From contig CADBNG010000419.1 in the NCBI GenBank assembly GCA_902795985.1, positions 1 to 14,952 of the forward strand: DNA of 14,952 bases, in the 5' to 3' direction. This document shows positions 1-6,808 of the stretch, piece by piece. Positions within the stretch are counted from its first letter, which is position 1; each line of letters starts with the position of its first letter. Below the pieces are notes generated by a model. That model had not been told where the DNA came from, ran no database searches, and saw only the letters and a list, made by a program, of their open reading frames with translations. The position numbers were made by a program, and so were the translations under genes. Source of the stretch: an uncultured Lachnospiraceae bacterium. GTDB lineage: Bacteria; Bacillota_A; Clostridia; Lachnospirales; Lachnospiraceae.

Positions 1-2
1 CT

Positions 3-89
3 GTCCTGTTCGAAGAAGAGGACGAGGTATGTCTGATGAGAGATGAGAAAAACGATAAGTGGATTTCATGGAAGATGATTCGGCAATGA
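3..89 (+). CDS. C-terminal end of an upstream gene (partial, unidentified)
   Basis: Reading frame 3 is open from the window edge to TGA at 87-89 and encodes about 28 residues. They are rich in acidic residues at first and then read KWISWKMIRQ before the stop. The composition and codons look like the end of a real protein, while the other two forward frames stop earlier (near 36 and 45). The fragment is too short to assign a family. The sigma-A promoter about 40 bases downstream suggests that transcription restarts after this gene, so it need not share an operon with the DegV gene. I am not sure of this call, and it rests only on the open frame and its composition. Confidence 0.4.
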   Translation, partial: VLFEEEDEVCLMRDEKNDKWISWKMIRQ

Positions 90-131
90 TTACTTGACTG
101 CAGCCGGCGGGGAGAGATGCCGAATCCTGCG

Positions 132-161
132 TTGACATGATACGGAAGAAAAGAGTATAAT
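132..161 (+). promoter_or_regulatory. Sigma-A promoter for the DegV gene
   Basis: TTGACA at 132-137 and TATAAT at 156-161 both match consensus exactly and are separated by 18 bases. Transcription would start near 168, giving a 5' untranslated region of about 77 bases before the ATG at 245. The leader contains a short GC-rich palindrome just after the -10 box (GCCGGAACCGGC). This is the strongest promoter by eye in the window. Confidence 0.85.
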
Positions 162-244
162 CACGCCGGAACCGGCAGCGGGAAAACGCGCCGGATTATG
201 GCGGGGCAGAGGAAATCCTGCCCGTAACGAAAAGGAGAAAGAAT

Positions 245-1144
245 ATGGCGTCTTATCTGATTTATACCGATTCCGCAGCGGATCTGCCGCACGATGACTA
301 CGCGAAGTATGATATCCGCATCATACCGATGGATTACCTGCTGAACGGAAAATCCTATACTTTCCATACGGAAAGCCCGGATCATGAACAATACTGCAAA
401 GAGCTTTTCGAAGCGCAGAAAAGCGACGCGGATGTGAGTACGACTCAGATTACGCCTTATCGTTATATCGAATGCTGGACTCCGGAGCTGGAAAACGGCT
501 GCGACATCCTGTATCTGTGCTTTTCCTCCGGAATGTCCGCGACCTTCGACAACGCGCGGATGGCCGCCGATCAGTTAAAGGAAGAATTCCCGGACCGGAC
601 GATCCGCGTGGTGGACTCCCTTTCCGGAACCTGCGGACAGGGCATCCTGACGCTGACCGCCGCGCTTAACCGGGATGAAAAGAACATGGGCCTCGAGGAA
701 AACGCCCTCTGGCTCGAAGAGCACGCGAAGTATGTCTGCCATCGTTTTATCGTGGGGGATTTGAATTACCTGCACAAGGGCGGCCGTGTGTCAAAGGCGG
801 CGGCGGTTGTCGGCACGATGCTGAACATCAAACCGGGCCTGATTATCGACGATGAAGGCGCCCTCCAGGTTGTCAGCAAGACCCGGGGCAAACAGGCGGC
901 GATCAAAAAGCTGGTGGACGCATACGTCCGTCAGTCCGGTATTGAAGGTGTACCGAAGCTGATTTTCTGTGATTATGCCGCGAATACGGAAGACCTTCCT
1001 ATCTTAAAGGAGATGCTGGAAGCGGCCGTCGATCCGGAAACGAGGATCGAATTCATCTGCGTGACGCCGATTCTGGGCGTTCATGTCGGCCCCTGGTTCC
1101 TCTCGATCTGCGGCTGGGGAAAGAAGAGAAAGGAAGAGGCGTAA
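245..1144 (+). CDS. DegV family fatty-acid-binding protein
   Basis: This 299-residue protein has the usual length of the DegV family. These cytoplasmic proteins hold a fatty acid in a buried pocket; the Firmicute fatty-acid kinase FakB subunits belong to this family. Visible family marks are YTDSAADLP near the N-terminus, VSTTQITP around residue 63, FSSGMSATF around residue 97, and the block GDLNYLHKGGRVSKAA followed by LNIKPGL and KTRGKQ in the C-terminal half. The ATG is preceded by AAAGGAG at 231-237 with a 7-base spacer, which fixes the start. It has its own promoter and stands apart from the polysaccharide operon, so it probably acts in lipid metabolism and not in polymer synthesis. Whether it is a FakB partner or another DegV paralogue cannot be told from sequence alone. 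Confidence 0.93.
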   Translation: MASYLIYTDSAADLPHDDYAKYDIRIIPMDYLLNGKSYTFHTESPDHEQYCKELFEAQKSDADVSTTQITPYRYIECWTPELENGCDILYLCFSSGMSATFDNARMAADQLKEEFPDRTIRVVDSLSGTCGQGILTLTAALNRDEKNMGLEENALWLEEHAKYVCHRFIVGDLNYLHKGGRVSKAAAVVGTMLNIKPGLIIDDEGALQVVSKTRGKQAAIKKLVDAYVRQSGIEGVPKLIFCDYAANTEDLPILKEMLEAAVDPETRIEFICVTPILGVHVGPWFLSICGWGKKRKEEA

Positions 1145-1180
1145 ACGGACTTCGGATATACGGAACAGGTGATGAAATAC

Positions 1181-1212
1181 TTGTTTTTCCATGATGGCGG
1201 TGGTATTATAAT
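1181..1212 (+). promoter_or_regulatory. Sigma-A-like promoter for the cytidylate-kinase-like gene
   Basis: TTGTTT at 1181-1186 lies 17 bases before TATTAT at 1204-1209, and a perfect TATAAT overlaps at 1207-1212 (20-base spacing). The AT-rich stretch stands out from the GC-rich surroundings. A start near 1217 gives a leader of roughly 110 bases. Just before the ribosome site this leader has a small perfect hairpin, ATGCG-AACC-CGCAT (1298-1311). Confidence 0.6.
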
Positions 1213-1330
1213 ACTATAGATAATTGTTATAAGAGAAGAAGACAGGCAGATCCTTTTCCGCACCATCGTTTCGGATGCCGGTCGGACTCTTAAGCAAATG
1301 CGAACCCGCATCATAGAAAAGGAGGTAGTC

Positions 1331-1936
1331 ATGGCACCGAGAATTCTTACCGTCAATCGTGAATTTGAAAGCGCCGGAAACGAGATCGCTCAGGCCGTCG
1401 CGGAGAAGCTGGGCATTACTTATTACGACCGCTTTCTGATTACCAATGTTGCTGAAAACAAAGGGATCGGCTTTGAATCCGTCGAAAAGAACGATGAAAA
1501 ACCGGTTTCCCGCTTCCAGCTTTCGGAATCACAGGCTGCGTTCTTCTATACCTCTCCGAGTTCTCCGCCCCAGACCAGCGTAACGGTCGCCCAGGCACAG
1601 TTCGACCTGATTAAAAAAATCGCGGAGGAGGAATCCTGCGTAATCGTCGGACGCTGTGCCGGCCATGTCCTGAAGGAAGAGAAGAAGGACGTCGTTTCGG
1701 TCTTCATCCACGCCAGCGTGGAGAACCGTATTCAGCGGGCCATGTCTTCCCTGAACATCACCCGGGAAGCGGCCACCAAGGTCTTAAAGCAGACCGACAA
1801 GTCCAGAAGGGCCTACCATAAGCATTATACCGGTATGGACTGGAATGATCCCGATCAGTACGACCTGGTCCTGAATTCCGACACGGTTCCGTTTGACAAA
1901 TGCGTTGAACTGATCTGTGCGCTGTATCAGAAGTAA
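1331..1936 (+). CDS. Cytidylate kinase-like family protein
   Basis: This 201-residue protein has the layout of the cytidylate-kinase-like family (PF13189). It has an N-terminal beta strand and P-loop-like segment, LTVNREFESAGNEIA at about residues 6-20, then AEKLGITYYDRFLI, and a central VIVGRCAGHVL. These are P-loop NMP-kinase-fold proteins widespread in Clostridia, and their physiological substrate is mostly unknown. The P-loop here reads ESAGNEI where relatives usually have GSGGREI, so nucleotide binding may be altered. I chose the ATG at 1331 because GGAGG lies at 1321-1325 directly before it. An in-frame ATG at 1298 would add 11 residues but has no ribosome site and falls inside a hairpin. 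The gene is monocistronic, with its own promoter and terminator. Confidence 0.88.
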   Translation: MAPRILTVNREFESAGNEIAQAVAEKLGITYYDRFLITNVAENKGIGFESVEKNDEKPVSRFQLSESQAAFFYTSPSSPPQTSVTVAQAQFDLIKKIAEEESCVIVGRCAGHVLKEEKKDVVSVFIHASVENRIQRAMSSLNITREAATKVLKQTDKSRRAYHKHYTGMDWNDPDQYDLVLNSDTVPFDKCVELICALYQK

Positions 1937-1959
1937 GAGCCATAACCGTTCAATTGAAA

Positions 1960-1993
1960 CGAGTCCAAAGGGCTGCCTTTGGGCTCGTTTTTT
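1960..1993 (+). terminator. Rho-independent terminator after the cytidylate-kinase-like gene
   Basis: A 12-base stem (CGAGTCCAAAGG at 1960-1971 with CCTTTGGGCTCG at 1976-1987, one G-U pair) closes a GCTG loop and is followed by six T residues (1988-1993). It starts 24 bases after the stop codon. It separates this gene from the polysaccharide operon that follows. Confidence 0.92.
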
Positions 1994-2102
1994 ATGCGAT
2001 GAATCGTCTTCTTCCGGCAAAATGGTTGGATCCCGGGTAAAAGAAAAAACAGCGCCAGGTCCCTGTCACTATTGTGCCGGCGGGGGAGGGAAAAGCCGTG
2101 TA

Positions 2103-2131
2103 TTGAAAAACAGCCTCATATCGTCTATAAT
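2103..2131 (+). promoter_or_regulatory. Sigma-A promoter of the polysaccharide operon
   Basis: TTGAAA at 2103-2108 and a perfect TATAAT at 2126-2131 are separated by exactly 17 bases. Transcription would begin near 2138, leaving a leader of about 185 bases before the Wzz-like gene. No other convincing promoter appears before the end of the window, so this one probably drives the whole operon. Confidence 0.75.
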
Positions 2132-2136
2132 TCAGG

Positions 2137-2323
2137 AAGCGGAAAAATCCGCTTAACGCTTTTTATTTTCAGAAGAACAATTGCCGGAAGATTGATCGGC
2201 TCCGGAAGAAAAGGGGCCATCAGTCCGGTTTGTGTTGTGTTCAGAAATAAAAATCGGAGGAAGGGGCCGCAGATCAGCCGCGGCTGAAGACGGCGGAAAA
2301 CGGAGTATGAGGCATAAGGGAAT
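2137..2323 (+). promoter_or_regulatory. Structured 5' leader of the polysaccharide operon
   Basis: This stretch carries no convincing gene but several inverted repeats. A perfect 7-base stem, AAGCGGA-AAAA-TCCGCTT (2137-2154), sits right at the predicted transcription start and is followed by a T-rich run (2160-2169). A second hairpin pairs TGAT and GGCTCC (2193-2203, one bulged C) with GGGGCC and ATCA (2213-2222, one G-U). A third is TCAGC-CGCG-GCTGA (2274-2287). The first may protect the 5' end, and the set may take part in attenuation or antitermination, as happens at other long polysaccharide operons. No known riboswitch class is recognisable. Confidence 0.45.
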
Positions 2324-3733
2324 ATGGTGCAGGACAGAGTCGTAAAAAGTTCAGACCTTTTCTGGTTTCTGGTAAGCAGGTGGAAATGGCTGGTTGCAGC
2401 CCTCGTGATCGGCGCGCTTGTCCTGGGCGGATACAAGGCGGTTTCCGCAGGAAGGCAGACGGCGCCGTCCAAAGCGGCCGGAAAAGCGGAATCTTTCAGC
2501 AGCTTTGATCAGGCTGCGGTGTCCTTATATCTGGAATATCTGATCCTTGCGGACGCCCAGCGGGAATATGTGCAGAACGCGGAAGTGATGCAGCTGGATC
2601 CGAACAACGCGTACGAGAGCGGTGTTTCGCTGCTGGTTTCCGGCGGAGAGGATGATGTCAAAAGCGCCTTAAGCACCTGCGCGGATATTCTGCAGGGGGC
2701 GGAGGAGCAGTACAGCGGACGGATGGTCTTCTCGGTGAGCGGCTCTGTTGAGGAGGATTCCAAAGAAAAGAAGACCGATGAAATCCGTATTTCCCAGACG
2801 GAGGAACTCTCAAGCGGAATTGTGCGGATCCGGGTTTATGGCGAAGAGGCCGCATCCTGTGAAGCGGAAGTGTCGGAAGTAAAGGACCGTATCCTTTCGG
2901 CCGGCATCAGCTCTTCCGCGCAGATCACGGAAACCGGAGCCTATACCTCCGGGACGGAGGGACAGGAGCTTTTCCAGCTGCAGAAACAGGCAGTCGACAA
3001 CCTGTACTCCATGACCAATTCCATGAACAATATCCAGAAGACGTTTTCGGAGGATGCCCTGTCCTTTGTCACAAAAACCATGGCGGCCGGGGATCCCCAG
3101 GCGGTCCGGGAAGCGCTTCAGACCGTAAAGTCCCGGACAGGGGAAACACCGGCGAAGACAACGTCTTCCGGTACGAAACTCAGCAAACGCTCGCTGATCC
3201 GATACGGTATCCTGGGAGCAGGGGCCGGCCTGATCGGAATGGCCGTTCTGCTGGCGCTGTATTATGTCTTCAGCGGAAAGCTCCGCAGGGAAGACGATAC
3301 AGCGGAACTGTTCCTGGTTCCCTGTCTCGGAAAAGCGGCGGATCCCGCCGGACGGAAAAAAACCGGACCGGACCGGGCGATCAGCCGGAAATGGCATGGC
3401 AGCGAAGACAGTCCGGAGGTGATTGCCGCCAATATCTGTCTGAGCGCGAAAAATGCCGGAATTACGGAACTTTATGCCACCGGCACCGTTTTCGGCGAGC
3501 CGGAGAAGCAGTTTGCCGGGCAGCTGAAGGAGCTGCTTGAGAAAAAGGGTATTGCGCTTCATGCAGGGGAACGGCTTCTTGCGGATGCCGCTTCCGTGGA
3601 AAAAATGGCCAGTACCGGAGCAGCCCTTCTGATCGAACGACCCGGCAGGACCAGCCGGACAGCCGTGGGGAACGGGCTGCGCTATTGCAGGGAAAACAGT
3701 ATCCGGGCGCTGGGACTTGTCCTTCTTGTCTGA
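2324..3733 (+). CDS. Wzz/CpsC-like polysaccharide chain-length protein with a degenerate kinase-like C-terminal domain
   Basis: The 469-residue protein has the Wzz/CpsC topology. A cytoplasmic N-terminus leads into a first membrane helix at about 21-40 (starting WKWLVAALVIGALVLGG). A large extracytoplasmic region at about 41-290 follows, with alpha-helical stretches, then a second helix at about 293-315. The C-terminal tail (about 365-469) resembles a bacterial tyrosine kinase (CpsD/CapB) fold, but where a Walker A motif is expected it reads TGTVFGEPEKQ (386-396), without the GKS/T signature. An ALLIERPGRTS segment and a terminal LGLVLLV strand follow the family pattern. It would set polymer length or support export, but not by its own phosphorylation. 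The start is uncertain: AAGGG at 2316-2320 is only 3 bases from ATG 2324, and GTG 2327 is spaced better. It is first in the operon. Confidence 0.82.
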   Translation: MVQDRVVKSSDLFWFLVSRWKWLVAALVIGALVLGGYKAVSAGRQTAPSKAAGKAESFSSFDQAAVSLYLEYLILADAQREYVQNAEVMQLDPNNAYESGVSLLVSGGEDDVKSALSTCADILQGAEEQYSGRMVFSVSGSVEEDSKEKKTDEIRISQTEELSSGIVRIRVYGEEAASCEAEVSEVKDRILSAGISSSAQITETGAYTSGTEGQELFQLQKQAVDNLYSMTNSMNNIQKTFSEDALSFVTKTMAAGDPQAVREALQTVKSRTGETPAKTTSSGTKLSKRSLIRYGILGAGAGLIGMAVLLALYYVFSGKLRREDDTAELFLVPCLGKAADPAGRKKTGPDRAISRKWHGSEDSPEVIAANICLSAKNAGITELYATGTVFGEPEKQFAGQLKELLEKKGIALHAGERLLADAASVEKMASTGAALLIERPGRTSRTAVGNGLRYCRENSIRALGLVLLV

Positions 3734-3759
3734 GACAGATTCTGAAACGGGAACGATAC

Positions 3760-3816
3760 GGAACTTCGGTTCCTGAAAACAATACAAATCCGATGCGGGA
3801 AAAGAGGTGCTTTTCC
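3760..3816 (+). promoter_or_regulatory. Two hairpins in the Wzz-aminotransferase spacer
   Basis: The 111-base gap holds GGAAC-TTCG-GTTCC (3760-3773), a 5-base stem closed by an unusually stable C(UUCG)G tetraloop. It is followed by a 7-base stem, GGAAAAG (3798-3804) with CTTTTCC (3810-3816). Neither is followed by a T run, so they are not ordinary terminators. They could mark RNA processing or set the relative levels of the Wzz protein and the downstream enzymes. Confidence 0.5.
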
Positions 3817-3844
3817 GGGCAGCGGTTGAAAACAGGAGGATTCT

Positions 3845-5116
3845 ATGGAACTTGATATCAACAGTTATCTTTCCGATAAGGTTATGAGCATTCCTTTCTG
3901 CACACCGGATATTTCCGATGCGGAAATCCGGGAAGTGGTGGAGGTGCTGAAAAGCGGCTGGATTACCACCGGGCCGAAGGTCAAAAAGCTGGAAGGCCTG
4001 CTCGCGGACTACCTGGAATCGGAACGCTGCGTCTGCCTGAACAGCCAGACCGCCTGCGGAGAGCTGAGCCTGCGCCTGATGGGAATCGGGGCGAATGCCG
4101 GCGGCAGTGAGGACGACGAGGTGATTACCAGCGCTTATACCTATACGGCCAGCGCATCCGTGATCCAGCATGTCGGGGCAAAGATCATCCTGATCGACAC
4201 GCAGAAAGACAGCCTGGAGATGGATTATGACGCGCTGGAAGCGGCGATCAACGAACATACCAAGGCCATCATTCCTGTGGATGTGGGCGGGGTTCCCTGC
4301 GATTATGAGCGGATTATGGGCATCGTGGAAAGCAAACGGAGCCTCTTTAAGGCCAACGGCGATATGCAGGAAGCCATCGGCCGGGTCGCCGTGCTCGAGG
4401 ATGCCGCGCACGCGCTTGGCGCGAAAAGAATGTTCCGCGGAGAGGAGCGGATGATCGGTTCCATCGCCGATTTCACCAGCTTCAGCTTTCATGCCGTCAA
4501 AAACTATACGACCGCTGAAGGCGGAGCGGTCACCTGGAATATTCCCGATGCCGACAATGATGAGATATACCAGCGTTTCCAGCTGTTATCCCTGCACGGC
4601 CAGAGCCGGGACGCCCTGAAGCGCAACACCATGGGAAGCTGGGAATATGACGTTCTCGGCCCCTGGTACAAGTTCAATATGACGGATATTATGGCGGCCA
4701 TCGGCATCGCCCAGCTGGAGCGTTATCCGCAGATGCTGCTCCGCCGCCGGGAGCTGATCGAAGCTTATGACGAGGCTTTCCGGCCGATGGGCGTTCATTG
4801 CCTCACCCACTATACGGATCAGTACCGTTCCTCCGGGCATCTTTATATGACGAGGATCCCCGGCGCTTCGCTGGACGACCGGAATATGATCATCCATAAA
4901 ATGGCAGCCCGCGGCATTGCCTGCAACGTGCATTTCAAGCCGCTCCCGCTGCTGACCGCGTATAAGAACATGGGCTTTTCCATCAAGGATTATCCGAACG
5001 CCTACGGCATGTACGAGAACGAGGTCACGCTGCCGCTGTATACCAAGATGACGGACCGTGAGGCCGCTTACCTGATCAACACGTATAAGAGTATTTTGAA
5101 AGATTACCTGAAATGA
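3845..5116 (+). CDS. DegT/DnrJ/EryC1/StrS family nucleotide-sugar aminotransferase
   Basis: This 423-residue, PLP-dependent, cytoplasmic aminotransferase matches the family's usual length (about 380-430). Visible motifs are SGWITTGPKVKKLE near residues 37-50, the cofactor-binding EDAAHALGA (Asp186, His189) and SFSFHAVKN, in which Lys219 is the expected Schiff-base lysine, followed by TTAEGGAV. The C-terminal HFKPLPLL is also typical. Such enzymes transfer an amino group from glutamate to a 4-keto (or 3-keto) nucleotide sugar. Directly before the initiating sugar transferase, a product such as a UDP-4-amino-trideoxyhexose is likely. No matching 4,6-dehydratase or N-acetyltransferase is in the window, so the precursor must come from elsewhere, or the exact sugar differs. 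AGGAGG at 3834-3839, 5 bases before the ATG, fixes the start. Confidence 0.9.
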   Translation: MELDINSYLSDKVMSIPFCTPDISDAEIREVVEVLKSGWITTGPKVKKLEGLLADYLESERCVCLNSQTACGELSLRLMGIGANAGGSEDDEVITSAYTYTASASVIQHVGAKIILIDTQKDSLEMDYDALEAAINEHTKAIIPVDVGGVPCDYERIMGIVESKRSLFKANGDMQEAIGRVAVLEDAAHALGAKRMFRGEERMIGSIADFTSFSFHAVKNYTTAEGGAVTWNIPDADNDEIYQRFQLLSLHGQSRDALKRNTMGSWEYDVLGPWYKFNMTDIMAAIGIAQLERYPQMLLRRRELIEAYDEAFRPMGVHCLTHYTDQYRSSGHLYMTRIPGASLDDRNMIIHKMAARGIACNVHFKPLPLLTAYKNMGFSIKDYPNAYGMYENEVTLPLYTKMTDREAAYLINTYKSILKDYLK

Positions 5117-5796
5117 TCCTTCGCAAGTGGGAAGAGCTTCCGGAGAGGATGCGGACGCCCGAGGTTCGGAAATATTATGATATTCTCTGCGGGAAGAAAG
5201 CCTCTCTGGCCTGCAAGCGCTGCTTTGACGTGGCCGCTTCGCTGATCCTCCTTGCGGTGCTTTCGCCGGTTTTCCTGGTTGTGGCGGTCATGGTGAAGAC
5301 GGACTCCGAAGGACCGGTGATTTACCGGCAGATCCGGGTCACAAGCTACGGAAAGTACTTCCTGATCCTGAAGTTCCGCTCCATGAAGGTCGCCCGGAAC
5401 GAGGAGCTGCAGCTGACCGTTTCCGGGGACGAACGGATCACAAAGGTCGGGAAGGTGATCCGCAAATACCGCCTGGATGAGCTGCCGCAGCTGGTGAACG
5501 TCCTGAAGGGAGAAATGTCCTTCGTCGGGACCCGGCCGGAGGTTCCCCGGTACGTGGAATACTACACACCGGAGATGATGGCGACACTGCTGGTACCGGC
5601 AGGCGTTACGGCCAATGCCAGTATCGAATACAGGGAGGAGAGCGAAGAACTCGACTCCGCGGAGGATCCGGTGAAGCATTACATTGAGAAGATCCTTCCC
5701 GAAAAAATGAAGTACAACCTGGAGGACATCGAACGGTTTTCCCTGCTGCGGGATCTGAAGATTATTTTCCGCACCGCAGGCGCCGTTCTGAAATGA
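5113..5796 (+). CDS. Initiating phosphoglycosyl transferase (bacterial sugar transferase, PglC/WcaJ superfamily)
   Basis: This 227-residue monotopic enzyme transfers a sugar phosphate from a UDP-sugar to undecaprenyl phosphate, the first committed step of repeat-unit assembly. The core starts at KRCFDVAASLILL (35-47), a re-entrant membrane helix with the Ser51-Pro52 break. GPVIYRQIRV and LKFRSM follow, then RLDELPQLVNVLKGEMSFVG (120-139), which contains the catalytic Asp122-Glu123 dyad. Two features are less common: about 33 residues precede the membrane helix, and the end of the core reads GTRPE and PAGVTANASIEYREE, where PglC has GPRP and PGITGWAQVNGR. These point to a distinct substrate group. 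Its ATG overlaps the aminotransferase stop in an ATGA junction without a strong ribosome site, so translation is probably coupled. This supports the idea that it uses the aminotransferase product. Confidence 0.92.
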   Translation: MILRKWEELPERMRTPEVRKYYDILCGKKASLACKRCFDVAASLILLAVLSPVFLVVAVMVKTDSEGPVIYRQIRVTSYGKYFLILKFRSMKVARNEELQLTVSGDERITKVGKVIRKYRLDELPQLVNVLKGEMSFVGTRPEVPRYVEYYTPEMMATLLVPAGVTANASIEYREESEELDSAEDPVKHYIEKILPEKMKYNLEDIERFSLLRDLKIIFRTAGAVLK

Positions 5797-5803
5797 GAAA
5801 GAC

Positions 5804-6808
5804 ATGAAGCCGGAAACCGTCTCCCTGTGCGTGATCGCGTACAACGAAGAAAAGATCATAGGAGAGCTTCTGAAGGACATAAAAGCCCAGACCTGGCCTC
5901 ATGATCAGACCGAGATCGTCCTGGTGGACAGCCGGTCCGAAGACGGTACCCGAAAAGTGATGGAACGGTTTGCCCGGGAAAACCGGGCGGAATACCTTGA
6001 CATAAAAGTGGCGGACAATCCGAAGCGGATTCAGGCCGCCGGCTGGAACGCGGCGGTTCATGCCGCTGCCGGAGACGTTGTGATACGGATCGACGCCCAT
6101 GCCCATATCCCGGCAGAGTTTACGGCTCTGAATATGCGGGATCAGCAGCAGGGCGAATGGATCACCGGAGGGCGGAGACCTTGCATTGCCGAAAAGGACA
6201 CGCCGAAGAACCGGATGCTCCTCATGGTGGAGAATTCCCTGTTCGGCAGCAGCATCGGGAAAGGCCGGCACAGCCGGGAAAAGGAGTATGTCAAAACCCT
6301 TTTCCATGCGGCATACCGGCGGGAAGTCTTTGAAAAGGCCGGAGATTTCAACGAAGGCCTTCTTCGGACAGAGGACAACGAGCTCCACTACCGGATGGGC
6401 AGGGCGGGCTATCGCTTCTGCCTGGATCCGGAAATCGTCTCCTGGCAGTATGCCAGGGCGGACGTAAAAAGCATGGTCCGCCAGAAATTCAGCAACGGGT
6501 ACTGGATCGGAACAACCCTGAAGATCTGTCCGGGCTGCATTTCCCTGTATCACCTGGTGCCGGCGGGATTTGTCTGCGGCATCATCCTGACCACCGTTCT
6601 GGCGGCCTTCGGTCACTGGGGCTTGGCAGCGGTGATGTGGGGACTGTACCTGATCTTTGCGGTGGGGAGCACAATCCTCGGCGCAAGGGAATGGAAAGGA
6701 TCCGGCTGGATGGCGCTGGCACCGTTCCTGTTCCTGATCCTGCATGTGTCCTACGGGGTCGGGACGATCCTCGGACTGATCGGAGGAAGAGCCTATGTCC
6801 CATCATGA
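5804..6808 (+). CDS. Membrane-anchored family 2 glycosyltransferase (ExoA-like)
   Basis: This 334-residue protein has an N-terminal GT-A domain: VSLCVIAYNEEKIIGELL (6-23), IVLVDSRSEDGTR (38-50), then RIDAHAHIP (95-103), where Asp97-Ala-His99 takes the metal-binding DxD place. LRTEDNELHYRM (187-198) gives the likely base. The DAHAH signature is like that of succinoglycan ExoA-type enzymes. Three hydrophobic helices at about 247-269, 272-293 and 303-326 anchor the C-terminus in the membrane. It would add a sugar to the lipid-linked intermediate on the cytoplasmic face. The ATG lies 7 bases after the previous stop behind a weak GAGAAAG site. Its 3' end overlaps the LicD gene by 14 bases. Sugar specificity cannot be read from the sequence. 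Confidence 0.88.
   Translation: MKPETVSLCVIAYNEEKIIGELLKDIKAQTWPHDQTEIVLVDSRSEDGTRKVMERFARENRAEYLDIKVADNPKRIQAAGWNAAVHAAAGDVVIRIDAHAHIPAEFTALNMRDQQQGEWITGGRRPCIAEKDTPKNRMLLMVENSLFGSSIGKGRHSREKEYVKTLFHAAYRREVFEKAGDFNEGLLRTEDNELHYRMGRAGYRFCLDPEIVSWQYARADVKSMVRQKFSNGYWIGTTLKICPGCISLYHLVPAGFVCGIILTTVLAAFGHWGLAAVMWGLYLIFAVGSTILGAREWKGSGWMALAPFLFLILHVSYGVGTILGLIGGRAYVPS

Noticed and set aside
1298..1330. Upstream ATG start for the cytidylate-kinase-like gene
   Set aside because: It has no ribosome site and sits in a small hairpin, while ATG 1331 directly follows GGAGG and matches the family's N-terminus.
2137..2169. Intrinsic terminator (AAGCGGA hairpin followed by T-rich sequence)
   Set aside because: It begins at the predicted transcription start of the operon, and the T run is separated from the stem by five bases, so a 5' leader hairpin is more likely than termination.
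1917..2287. Small + strand open frames in the 387-base gap after the cytidylate-kinase-like gene
   Set aside because: They cross the terminator and promoter, lack ribosome sites and have low-complexity, basic translations. They look like chance frames.
2810..4492. A 560-codon open frame on the minus strand
   Set aside because: It spans the ends of two well-supported + strand genes and their spacer, and its translation has no recognisable domain. Long antisense frames are expected from the GC-rich third positions here. The same applies to minus-strand frames at 6582-7487, 7691-8908, 10379-11647, 12211-13308 and 13223-14398.
5380..5410. Loss of the catalytic Asp in the initiating transferase (RNEEL where PglC has RDEKG)
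   Set aside because: The essential Asp-Glu dyad of this superfamily lies in the later LDELPQ motif, which is intact here at residues 121-126. The earlier position is variable.
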